In this document: positions 26,024 to 34,529 of the stretch, piece after piece
Position numbering within the stretch: position 1 is the stretch's first letter
Layout of the letters: each line of letters starts with the position of its first letter
Origin: Adlercreutzia rubneri
Lineage (GTDB): Bacteria; Actinomycetota; Coriobacteriia; Coriobacteriales; Eggerthellaceae
Direction of reading: 5' to 3'
Assembly (NCBI RefSeq): GCF_009755265.1
Contig: NZ_WPOO01000001.1
Coordinates: 124,001-188,000, forward strand
Length of the DNA: 64,000 bases
Position numbers and translations under genes: made by a program
Notes under the pieces: model-generated
Told to the model about the DNA's origin: nothing
Databases searched by the model: none
The model's input: the letters and a program-made list of their open reading frames with translations, nothing else

Positions 26024-27982
26024 CTACTTCACCTGGGCGAGTGCGTTGTTCACGGCGTCCTTCAGGGCCGTGGAGGAAACGGTAGCGCCGGCAACGGCGT
26101 CGACCTCGGTGGACTGGGCCTCGATGATCCGGGCCGGCAGGGCCTCGAGAGCCAAGCTGCCCACACCGGCGGTCTCCTGCTGCTGCACGATGTCGATGGC
26201 GGCGATCTTGTCGCCCTCCATCTTCACCTTCACGGCAAGCTCGTTGCCCATGCACAGGGTGGAGGTGCCGAGATACTCGTTCTCGCCGAGCTTTGCGGAA
26301 GCGGCCGGATCGGGATCGACCTCGTGGCTGCCGCTGCCCTGGGTATAGACGATCTCGGAGGCCACGCCCATGGGGAGCACCGGCAGCGGATCCTTCTCGG
26401 CCGCCGCGCCCACGCCGGCCAGCTGGCCGAAGATGAGGCACTCGGCCATGTTGCCGCCGCCGTTGTACTGGTACGGGGTCATGCCGCCGAACTCGCCGGC
26501 GGAGTAGAGGTGCGGAATGGGCTCGCCGTCGGTGCCCACGACTTCGGCGCGGGCGTTGCGGCGGGCGCCGCCCTGGGTGTTCAGGAAGGCCTGGATCATC
26601 TCGATGGCGTAGAAGGGGCCCTCGCCGAAGGCGCGCATGGTCTCGGCGGCGCGGAAGAAGGCCGGGTCGTAGCCATCGTTGGCCATCTTATTGAAGTCGG
26701 TCACGGTCTGCTCCAGCTTGCCGGCCGGGATGCCGAGCGCGGCCTCAAGCTCCGCGATGGTGGCGGCGGAGACGACCTGATCCTCAAAGCCGGCCGGGAT
26801 GCCGTGGTACTCGGCAATGGCCTCGTTCTGGGCGGCGTCCCACACCATGTAGGTGTTGCGCGGGCGCTTCACGTTCACCCAGTCGCCGTTGCTCGGCACG
26901 TGTCCGTGGCGGTTGTACACGTCCTCGCGCAGGTAACGCTCGCCGCCGTTGCCCACGACGATGACGCTGCCGGAGAGGTTGCGCAGGTCGTTGAACGTCT
27001 TGGCGTGCTGATCCTCGTTCACCACGAAGGAGATGCCGCCGAGCGCGAAGCAGTTGCCCTCATAGGCCTCCATGTGCCACAGATCGGCGCCGACGCCCAT
27101 GGCCATCTTCACGCCGTCGCCGGTGTTGAACAGGGTGCCGGCCGGCGTGCTCTTGGTGAGGCCCAGGAAGTCCTCGACCATCTGCTTGTTGTTCTCGAAG
27201 CCGCCCATGGTCATGACGACGCCGTTCTTGGCGCGGATGTTCACGGTCTCGCCGGCCTTGTCGATCTCCACGCCGATGACGGCGCGGCTGACCGGATCCT
27301 GGAAGAGCTTCGTGGCCGGGGACATGTACCACACGTCGATGTTGTCGCTCATGGACATGACCTTGTTGCGGTAGGTCTTCCACAGAGCGGAGTTGCACAC
27401 GTTGTCGCTCACGGTCAGCACGTGCAGGGCATCGCCACCCTCGAGCTCGGGATACTCGGGGACGAACATGGCGATCATCGGCTGGGCGGAGGAGTCCTCC
27501 TTCCAATCGAGGAAGTTCTCCTCGGGGACGCCGAAGAAGTCGCGCAGCATGGTCTTCGTCTGGGTGAGGCCCTCGGCGTAGGCGTCCATGAGCTCGTCGT
27601 CGACGGCGAAATCGCCGGCCATGGCCTTGTTGTAGGCGAGCATGGCCTCCTTGTCGTCGGAGTTCAGGATGATCTGGCCGCAGAAGCGCGTGTTGCCGCC
27701 CTCCATGCCCTGAGGGGCCTTATCGATGAGCAACACCTTCGCGCCGGCGTCGGCGGCGTAGCAGGCGGACACGGCACCGGCACCGCCGAAGCCGATGACG
27801 ACGACGTCGTACTCGCCGTCCCAAGCGATGGTGTCGGCGAAGGTGGTTCCCCCGTTGCCCGTGTTGGCCATGGCCTTATCGGCCGGGGTCTGCGGCGCGC
27901 AGCCGGCAAGGCCGAGGCCGGCGACGGCGGCCATGCCGACACCAGCGCTGGTGATGAACTGTCGGCGGGTGTATTTTCCCAT
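26024..27982 (-). CDS. Tat-exported FAD/FMN flavoprotein reductase (fumarate reductase-like)
   Basis: A 652-residue protein. The N-terminus has a twin-arginine motif (TRRQFITSAG) and a lipobox (LAGC), so export as a lipoprotein is expected. The FAD-binding domain starts at YDVVVIGFGGAGAVSACYAA (about residue 58). The C-terminal domain carries VDAVAGATVSS, the threonine site for covalent FMN attachment by ApbE. Relatives reduce fumarate, urocanate, cinnamates and other unsaturated organic acceptors, taking electrons from the membrane; this substrate is unknown. FMN is C-terminal, the opposite of the paralogue at 45679-47562. It diverges from a LuxR-type gene across an operator array. Confidence 0.9.
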   Translation of the reverse strand: MGKYTRRQFITSAGVGMAAVAGLGLAGCAPQTPADKAMANTGNGGTTFADTIAWDGEYDVVVIGFGGAGAVSACYAADAGAKVLLIDKAPQGMEGGNTRFCGQIILNSDDKEAMLAYNKAMAGDFAVDDELMDAYAEGLTQTKTMLRDFFGVPEENFLDWKEDSSAQPMIAMFVPEYPELEGGDALHVLTVSDNVCNSALWKTYRNKVMSMSDNIDVWYMSPATKLFQDPVSRAVIGVEIDKAGETVNIRAKNGVVMTMGGFENNKQMVEDFLGLTKSTPAGTLFNTGDGVKMAMGVGADLWHMEAYEGNCFALGGISFVVNEDQHAKTFNDLRNLSGSVIVVGNGGERYLREDVYNRHGHVPSNGDWVNVKRPRNTYMVWDAAQNEAIAEYHGIPAGFEDQVVSAATIAELEAALGIPAGKLEQTVTDFNKMANDGYDPAFFRAAETMRAFGEGPFYAIEMIQAFLNTQGGARRNARAEVVGTDGEPIPHLYSAGEFGGMTPYQYNGGGNMAECLIFGQLAGVGAAAEKDPLPVLPMGVASEIVYTQGSGSHEVDPDPAASAKLGENEYLGTSTLCMGNELAVKVKMEGDKIAAIDIVQQQETAGVGSLALEALPARIIEAQSTEVDAVAGATVSSTALKDAVNNALAQVK

Positions 27983-28115
27983 TTTCCACTCCCTTGTGGT
28001 CGGTGTCTTCGCGCCGGGTTGATGTCTGGCGAAGACGTCGCGTGACGCATTCGCTCCGGCGCTCCGGGGATCGCGGTGTCCCCGATCACACTGGTCACTT
28101 TAGCGTCGGCGCTGA

Positions 28116-28179
28116 GGTTAGCGTGAGAGATAACCTGTAGGTTAGCGGTGGTGGAACTTGCTAACCCACCTTGCTAACC
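28116..28179. promoter_or_regulatory. GGTTAGC/GCTAACC operator array
   Basis: GGTTAGC occurs at 28116 and 28140, and GCTAACC at 28160 and 28173, plus a partial TAACC at 28131. The pair 28140/28160 is an inverted repeat; 28160/28173 are direct copies with the same flank (CCACCTT), 13 bp apart. The array lies in the divergent region between the flavoprotein and its LuxR-type regulator. Confidence 0.65.
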
Positions 28180-28279
28180 CACCTTTCTGGAAATGAGGAA
28201 AGGTTGCCATTTTTGCTGCTGGCGCTCATCTGCTATTTGTGGTTTCATGGGGGATAGCAAAAAAGAGGAGGGGTAAGCG

Positions 28280-29736
28280 ATGAAACGTCTGTGGAATACG
28301 ATCGCGGGGCTGCGCCTCGGGTTCGAGGAGCATTTCAGGGGCGCTGGATCCATTAGCTTGTTCGTGGGCCTGGCCTGCAACTTGGCCTTCGTGGGTCAGG
28401 TGTACTTCTGGCCGTCTATGTGGCACACTACGGCGTTTATGTTCTCCTATACTGATGCCTCCTATGTCGCCGAGCTCCTCTGCGCGCTTATGCTTGGTTG
28501 GAGGTTGCGACGGGGGGGACGGCTCGTCGTGGGCAGTCGATTGCTTTGGGTTCTGGCCCTGCTCGTGCAGGCGACCTTGGTGCTGTACTGCGCGCTGTTC
28601 GGGGCGGGCATCCACGTGCCCGAGCCTGTCAACTGGGTTTGCGGCGCTATCTTCGGCGTCTATCTGCCCGTGGCCATGACCTCGTGGTTCGCCGTGCATA
28701 TCGATCGGCGCTCCTTTTCGGTGATTTGGAATATCGTGCTGGCGGGCGTGTTCGCCTCCTTCGTCATCTGGGTGTTCTCGGGCCTGGAGGCGGTGAAGCT
28801 GTGCGTGTGCATGGGAGTGCTCATGTTCGTGGGGACGTTCGTGCTCTCTCGCAAGCTGCGCTCGGAGCAGGCCAAGGAGGAAGACGACGCGGCTGTGCCC
28901 GCGGCTGTGCCCGCGGCCGTGCCGGCGGATGCCTTCCGCTACCCGGCCTCGGCGACGTTTCTGTTCAGCTTCTCCTTCATCACGGCCATCGCCTTTGCCG
29001 GTATCGGGGGCGACAGCGCTTCTTATGCTTCGGGGGATTTCTTCGCTCCGATGCTGCTCATCTGCGCCGTGGTGCTCTTGGCAAATGCGGCGGTCCTCCC
29101 GCTGACGACCATCGCTGTGCCCGCTATCATCGTGGCCGTCATAGCCGCCTCCTATCTTCACCTCGAGCCTGCGCTTTCCTTTGATCTGGCGGCGCTTGGC
29201 ATGTTCCTTTTCCTCGCCTATGCCGTCGTGCTCCTGTGCGCCAGCGCGCAGGAGCACGACGGCACACTCTTGCGGCCTTCACGGGCCTTATGGTGGCCTT
29301 CGCCGCCGGATGCCTCGTCGGCCGCCTGGGCATGGCGCTCTGCTTCGCGCTCGTCGAGCAATTCGCGTCGAACATCATGGTTCTGCTGTCTATTCTGGCT
29401 GCCAACGCCGCCATGATCATCCTCGTGAGACGGGGCGTCACGCCGATTCGTTCGGCGGAGCTTTTCGAGGGCGAGCAGGCGACGGGAGATCTCGATGCGG
29501 CCCGTCGCGCCAAAGTGGATCGCGTGGCCGCCGCCTGCGGTTTGGGCGAGCGCGAGAAGGAGGTGCTCACGCTGCTCTTAGAGGGGTGCTCGGCCAGCGA
29601 GGTGGCCTCTGCCATGGTCGTGGCCAACGGCACGGCGAAGTCGCACATCCGCCACGTCTACAAGAAGCTCGGCGTCCACAGCCGCGACGAACTCTTCGAG
29701 AAACTCGGCATCGAGAGAGAAGAGAAAAAAGGGTAG
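28280..29736 (+). pseudogene. membrane LuxR-type regulator, single-base frameshift
   Basis: The ATG at 28280 follows GAGGAGGGG. The first frame gives about 330 residues with some ten membrane helices. It then shifts near 29270, and the second frame continues with a helix, a linker and the LuxR DNA-binding domain (GEREKEVLTLLLEGCSASEV, then NGTAKSHIRHVYKKLGVHSR). Adding one G in TTGCGG (29271-29274) joins the parts as DGTLLAAFTGLMV. The intact form would be about 485 residues, a membrane sensor fused to a DNA-binding domain, divergent from the flavoprotein it likely controls. As written it is broken, unless this is a base-call error. Confidence 0.85.
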
Positions 29737-29768
29737 AGAGGAGAAATCCGCCCAATCCCAGAAGAGCA

Positions 29769-29896
29769 GGGCGCGAGGTGGCCGAGGGGGTGCCGCGCGC
29801 AGTTCATTGAAGTGCATAGAAAAATGAGACGACCCGCGTCGAGCCCTGCACTTCAATGTTGTCTGAGCACGACACCCCCTCGGCCACCTCGCGCCC
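29769..29896. terminator. Two-tier long hairpin between convergent genes
   Basis: A perfect 24-bp outer inverted repeat (29769-29792 with 29873-29896) encloses a perfect 12-bp inner one (29805-29816 with 29847-29858). It lies between the regulator and pta stops and could terminate both transcripts, but it is far longer than needed. Confidence 0.7.
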
Positions 29897-29923
29897 GGAG
29901 GGATGGAAAGGCAAGAAGGAGCG

Positions 29924-30916
29924 CTATTTCCCCTGCGCCTGCACGGCGGTGATGGCCACCACGCCCACGATGTCGTCGGCCGAGCAGCCGCGCGACAGGT
30001 CGTTCACCGGGGCGGCGATACCCTGCAGGATGGGGCCGAGCGCCTCGGCCTTCGCCAAGCGCTGCACCAGCTTGTAGCCGATGTTGCCCGCATCGATGTC
30101 CGGGAACACGAGTACGTTGGCGCGACCCGCGACAGGAGAGGCCGGCGCCTTCGCCGCGCCGATCTCGGGAACGATGGCGGCGTCCAGCTGCAGCTCGCCG
30201 TCTACCGCGAGTTCGGGCACGAGCTCCTTCACCTTGGCCGTCGCGCGCACCACCTTGTCGGAATCGTCGTTTTTGGCCGAGCCGTAGGAGGAATGCGACA
30301 GCATGGCGATGACCGGCTCGGCATCGGCGAACAGCGACCGCCACGCCGCCTCGGCGTTGATGGCGATCTGGGCCAGGCGATCGGCGTCGGGCTGCACTTC
30401 CAGGCCGCAGTCGGAGAAGATGAAGGTGCCGTGGTGGCCCAAGTCGCAGTCGGGCACGTTCATGACGAAGAACGAGCTCACCATCTGCGCGCCAGGAGCG
30501 GTCTTCAGGATCTGCAGGGCCGGGCGCAGCACGTCGCCGGTGGAGTGGCAGGCGCCCGAGACGAGGCCGTCCGCTTCGCCCATCTTCACCATCATCATGC
30601 CGAAGTACAGCTCGTTGTCCATAAGCTCGAGGGCTTGCTCGAGCGTCATGCCCTTCGCCGCGCGCAGCTCGGCCAGCTTCTCGGCATAGGGCTCGCGCAG
30701 CTCGGAGGTGCGGAAGTCGACGATGCGGGCGCCCTCCAAGTTGCAGCCGGCAGCGGTGATGTCGTCGGCGTCGCCCAAGACGATGAGGTCGGCGATGCCC
30801 TCGGCGAGAATCGCCTCGGCGGCCTTGAGGGTGCGGATGTCGTTGCCCTCGGGAAGCACGATGGTCTTCTTGTCGGCCTTCGCGCGGGCGATCATGGAAT
30901 CGAGGAACTGGCTCAC
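29924..30916 (-). CDS. pta: phosphate acetyltransferase
   Basis: It converts acetyl-CoA and phosphate to acetyl phosphate for AckA. The protein is 330 residues, the single-domain form. It shows the N-terminal KTIVLPEGNDIRTLKAA, the central DGLVSGACHSTGDVLRPALQ and the C-terminal VFPDIDAGNIGYKLVQR motifs. The GTG at 30916 is chosen because AAAGGA lies 7 nt upstream; the frame runs open much further but without a site. It converges with the LuxR-type gene. Confidence 0.95.
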   Translation of the reverse strand: MSQFLDSMIARAKADKKTIVLPEGNDIRTLKAAEAILAEGIADLIVLGDADDITAAGCNLEGARIVDFRTSELREPYAEKLAELRAAKGMTLEQALELMDNELYFGMMMVKMGEADGLVSGACHSTGDVLRPALQILKTAPGAQMVSSFFVMNVPDCDLGHHGTFIFSDCGLEVQPDADRLAQIAINAEAAWRSLFADAEPVIAMLSHSSYGSAKNDDSDKVVRATAKVKELVPELAVDGELQLDAAIVPEIGAAKAPASPVAGRANVLVFPDIDAGNIGYKLVQRLAKAEALGPILQGIAAPVNDLSRGCSADDIVGVVAITAVQAQGK

Positions 30917-31125
30917 GGGAACGTCCTTTCTCACGGGTATCCTGCCCTCATGATAGAGCACGGGCCGTCGCCCCGCACGGCGCGACCGTGCGGCAGGTTC
31001 ATTTATTCGGTTTGTATGGGGTTTGGAGGCCATCGGATGCGGGCTGGGTACAATATCCTCCGAACGACGCCGCCCGAGCGCCGGCGCCCCATTCGCATCA
31101 ACGAGTACGAGGGAGAGAACCCGTT

Positions 31126-32355
31126 ATGGCCGTTAATTACGCCGATTTCCGCGATATCGCCATCGAAGACTACGACGCCGTCGTTGTCGGCTCCGGTTTT
31201 GCCGGGGCTGTCAGTGCCCGGCAGCTTGCCGAAGAGGGCGGTCTTCGCGTGCTCGTCATCGAGAAGCGCGCGCACATCGCCGGCAACATGTACGACGAGT
31301 ACGACGAGGCCGGGGTGCTCGTGCACCGCTACGGGCCGCACATCTTCCATACCAACGACCAGCGCGCCTACGACTATCTTGCCCGCTTCACCGAGTGGTC
31401 GAGCTACCAGCACCGGGTGCTTGCCGATTGGTATGGCACCTACATGCCCGTGCCCTTCAACAAGAACTCCATGGAAATTGCCTTCGGCGACGAGAAGGCG
31501 GCCCGGCTCATCGAGAAGCTCGTCGACACCTTCGGCGACGAGCGCAAGGTCACCATCAACGAGCTGCGCGCCCAGGAGGATCCGGAGCTTCAGGAGGTGG
31601 CGGACTTCGTCTACCAGAACGTGTTCCTCTACTATACCCAGAAGCAATGGGGCCTCACTCCCGAGGAAGTGGATCCCTCGGTGACCGCGCGCGTGCCCGT
31701 GTTCATCTCCCGGGACAACCGCTACTTCCAGGACGCCTTCCAGGGGATGCCGATCGATGGCTACACGCGCCTGTTCGAGAACCTGCTCGGCCACGAGAAG
31801 ATCACCGTCTGCCTGGGCACCGAGGCGGAAAGCGTCTTCGATCTCGTCTTCGCCGGCCGCGAGGAAGACGCCCCCTTGGAGGCCATTCATATCAAGGGCG
31901 CGTCCTTCGAGGGACCCATCGTCTACACCGGCCCCCTCGACGAGCTGTTCTTGGGACGCTTCGGGCGCTTGCCCTACCGCTCCCTCGATTTTGTCTACGA
32001 GACCTTCGACGAGACCTACCATTTGCCCTGCGGCACCGTGAACTACACGGTGACCGAGGACTACACCCGCATCACCGAATTCAAGTGGCTCACGGAGCAG
32101 ACCGGCGACAAGACCACCATCATGCGCGAGTACTCCCGGGCCTACGAGGATCCGGCGACCCAGATTCCCTACTACGCCATCATCAACGATGACAACGACG
32201 CGCTCTACGCGCGCTACCGCCGCCTGACCGACGCGCTGCCGAACTTCCATCCGCTGGGGCGTCTGGCCGAGTACCGCTATTTCAACATGGACAAGGTGGT
32301 CGCCGACGCCCTGGCCGCATCCGAGAAGATCCTGACGGAGACGGCCGACGCCTAG
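31126..32355 (+). CDS. glf: UDP-galactopyranose mutase
   Basis: An FAD enzyme that converts UDP-galactopyranose to UDP-galactofuranose for cell-surface glycans. It has 409 residues from the ATG at 31126. The Rossmann motif VVVGSGFAGAVSARQLAEEG is at about residues 19-38. HRYGPHIFHTND and KQWGLTPEEVD are also conserved family segments. It pairs with the glycosyltransferase 55 nt downstream, suggesting one surface-polysaccharide unit. Confidence 0.95.
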   Translation: MAVNYADFRDIAIEDYDAVVVGSGFAGAVSARQLAEEGGLRVLVIEKRAHIAGNMYDEYDEAGVLVHRYGPHIFHTNDQRAYDYLARFTEWSSYQHRVLADWYGTYMPVPFNKNSMEIAFGDEKAARLIEKLVDTFGDERKVTINELRAQEDPELQEVADFVYQNVFLYYTQKQWGLTPEEVDPSVTARVPVFISRDNRYFQDAFQGMPIDGYTRLFENLLGHEKITVCLGTEAESVFDLVFAGREEDAPLEAIHIKGASFEGPIVYTGPLDELFLGRFGRLPYRSLDFVYETFDETYHLPCGTVNYTVTEDYTRITEFKWLTEQTGDKTTIMREYSRAYEDPATQIPYYAIINDDNDALYARYRRLTDALPNFHPLGRLAEYRYFNMDKVVADALAASEKILTETADA

Positions 32356-32410
32356 GACGCCGCGCGAGGTGGAACGCCCGCGCACCGAGACCCCGACGAA
32401 GGAGGCGCTT

Positions 32411-33430
32411 TTGAAGACCATCACGTTCGCCGTGCCCTGCTACAACTCGACAGCCTATATGGATCATTGCGTGGAGACGCTGCTCGCCTGCGGCGAGGAC
32501 ATCGAGATCCTGCTCGTGGACGACGGGTCGACCAAGGACGACACGGCGGCCATTTGCGACCGCTGGCAGAACGAGCACCCCGACATTGTCCGCGCCATCC
32601 ATCAGCCCAACAAGGGCCACGGCGGCGCGGTGAACACGGGGCTCGCGAACGCGAGCGGCTTCTACTTCAAGGTGGTCGACTCCGACGACTGGCTGGATCC
32701 CGCGGCGATGTTTCCGCTCATGGTGTATCTGCGCAGCCAGCTGGATGCGCCGGTGCCCTGCGACATGGTGGTGGCCAACTACGTCTACGACAAGGTGGAC
32801 GAGGGGGAGCAGAAGGTCATGGGCTACGGCAACGTGCTGCCCGAGGGCTACGAGTTCGGCTGGGACGAGGTGGGAACCTTCCTGCCGAGTCAGTATTTGC
32901 TCATGCACTCGGTGTACTATCGCACCGAGATGCTGCGCAAAATGCACCTTGAGCTGCCCGAGCACACCTTCTACGTGGACAACATCTTCGTCTACGAGCC
33001 CTTGGTCTACGTGCGCACCATGCGCTACTTCAACGTGGACGCCTACCATTACTTCATCGGCCGCGAGGACCAGTCGGTCAACGAGAAGGTCATGATGGGC
33101 CGCATGGACCAGCAGCTGCGCGTCACACGGCAGATGATTGACAACGTGGACCCGCAGGCCGTGCGCAACCGCCATCTGCGCCACTACCTGCGCAACTACC
33201 TCTCCATGATGATGTGCATCTGCTCGGTGTTTCTGCGCATGCGCGGAGGCGAGACCGACGAGCAGGATCTGAAGGACATATGGGCCTATTTGAAGGAGCA
33301 AAACCCGTCGCTGTACCGCCGGGTCCGCTCCAACGCGCTGAATCTGGCCACGAATCTGCCCACGGAGGCCGGCGAGAAGATCGGACTCAAGGGCTACCAG
33401 ATCGCCCAGAAAATCTTCAAGTTTAATTAA
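32411..33430 (+). CDS. family 2 glycosyltransferase
   Basis: A GT-A fold transferase of 339 residues with ILLVDDGSTKDDTAAICD, KGHGGAVNTGLANA and the metal-binding VDSDDWLDP. It probably adds a sugar to a cell-surface glycan. The TTG at 32411 is preferred because GAAGGAGG lies 5 nt upstream; an upstream in-frame GTG (32369) has none. It follows glf directly. Its stop overlaps the coaX stop on the opposite strand through the palindrome TTAATTAA. Confidence 0.9.
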   Translation: MKTITFAVPCYNSTAYMDHCVETLLACGEDIEILLVDDGSTKDDTAAICDRWQNEHPDIVRAIHQPNKGHGGAVNTGLANASGFYFKVVDSDDWLDPAAMFPLMVYLRSQLDAPVPCDMVVANYVYDKVDEGEQKVMGYGNVLPEGYEFGWDEVGTFLPSQYLLMHSVYYRTEMLRKMHLELPEHTFYVDNIFVYEPLVYVRTMRYFNVDAYHYFIGREDQSVNEKVMMGRMDQQLRVTRQMIDNVDPQAVRNRHLRHYLRNYLSMMMCICSVFLRMRGGETDEQDLKDIWAYLKEQNPSLYRRVRSNALNLATNLPTEAGEKIGLKGYQIAQKIFKFN

Positions 33431-34254
33431 CGTCGTGTGTTCGCGGTATAGAGCTCCAGAAGGCCGCGGAGGGCGAGGGTCTGGTCGACGGTGACGGCGT
33501 GCGCCATGAGCGCGGCGATGGTCTCGGCGTCTTGGCCCACGAGGATGACGGGGGTCGTGTAGCCGCAATCGGCCCAGATCATATCGATGAGGCCGTCGAT
33601 GCGGGCCACCTCCCCCATGACGATGCCCGCCTGCATGGCCTCGACGGTGGTGCGGCCGAGCAGCGACTTGGGGGCTCGAAGCTCCACGGCGGCCAGCTGG
33701 GCGGCTCCGCGGGCCAGCGCCTGGGCGCCGAGCTTCATGCCCGGGGCGATGATGCCGCCGCGGAAGGCGCCCGCCTCGTCCAAAAGTTCGAAGGTGGTGG
33801 AGGTGCCCAGATCGATGACGAGGGCCGGGGCGCCGTAGGTGCTCTTGGCGCCCACCATCTCGGCGACGCGGTCGGCGCCCACGGCCGTGGGATCGGAGAA
33901 GTTCATCTTCAGCCCCGTCTTAAGACCTGGGCCTACGGTGAGCGGGCGCGCGTCCGTGAGGCGCCGCGCCGCATCGGACCACACGCCGGTGAGGGCAGGG
34001 ATGACCGAGGCGATGATGGCCCCGTCGGCCAAAGGAGCGCTCTCGGGCAGGTCGATGGCGTCGGGCGCGTCCTTTTCGATGGGCGCGAGATTGCGGGCGA
34101 GGGCGTCGAAGAAGCCGAGAACGCAGGCCACGGCGCCGTCGGCTGTCTCGGCGGAATCTGTGGGAACGGCCCACTGGGAGACGAGTCGTCCATCAACTGC
34201 CAGCCCGATCCGCGTCCGCGTGTTCCGTATGTCGATCGCCAAAACCAGCGCCAT
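33427..34254 (-). CDS. coaX: type III pantothenate kinase
   Basis: The first step of CoA synthesis. The 275-residue protein has the ASKHA phosphate-1 motif in LAIDIRNTRTRIGL, GADRVAEMVGA, and the second phosphate motif VIDLGTSTTFELLD. The ATG at 34254 has GAGGAGC upstream. It overlaps the glycosyltransferase end by 4 bp, convergently. Confidence 0.94.
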   Translation of the reverse strand: MALVLAIDIRNTRTRIGLAVDGRLVSQWAVPTDSAETADGAVACVLGFFDALARNLAPIEKDAPDAIDLPESAPLADGAIIASVIPALTGVWSDAARRLTDARPLTVGPGLKTGLKMNFSDPTAVGADRVAEMVGAKSTYGAPALVIDLGTSTTFELLDEAGAFRGGIIAPGMKLGAQALARGAAQLAAVELRAPKSLLGRTTVEAMQAGIVMGEVARIDGLIDMIWADCGYTTPVILVGQDAETIAALMAHAVTVDQTLALRGLLELYTANTRR

Positions 34255-34354
34255 AATCGCTCCTCTTTTCACTTGTTCCGCTCGTGTACTTTCCGCCAGT
34301 GATGTCTCGCGTGGCCCTGTTTTAGCGGAAATTTTTCGTTTTGGGGATGAGTGA

Positions 34355-34475
34355 ATGCCACTTCGACCCCGAAATGGTAATCCACCCATGGCCATTTCGG
34401 GCCTCAAATGGCATTTCGTGCCATTACGGGCTTCAACTGGCATCCCGGGGTGCCAAAACGGGCTCGAAGTGGCAT
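34355..34475. repeat. Four copies of a 25-bp repeat (CCATTTCGGGCCTCAAATGGCAT type)
   Basis: Inverted copy at 34355-34379; direct copies at 34390-34414, 34419-34443 and 34451-34475. Each unit has weak internal symmetry (GCCA/TGGC ends), and the first two can form a hairpin. A GAGTTTTCGAAAAACTC hairpin follows (34484-34500), a possible terminator for dinB. The repeat was not seen elsewhere in the window. Confidence 0.8.
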
Positions 34476-34529
34476 TTGCTCGTGAGTTTTCGAAAAACTC
34501 GAGAACATGATGGGCCCGCTGGTAGGGAG

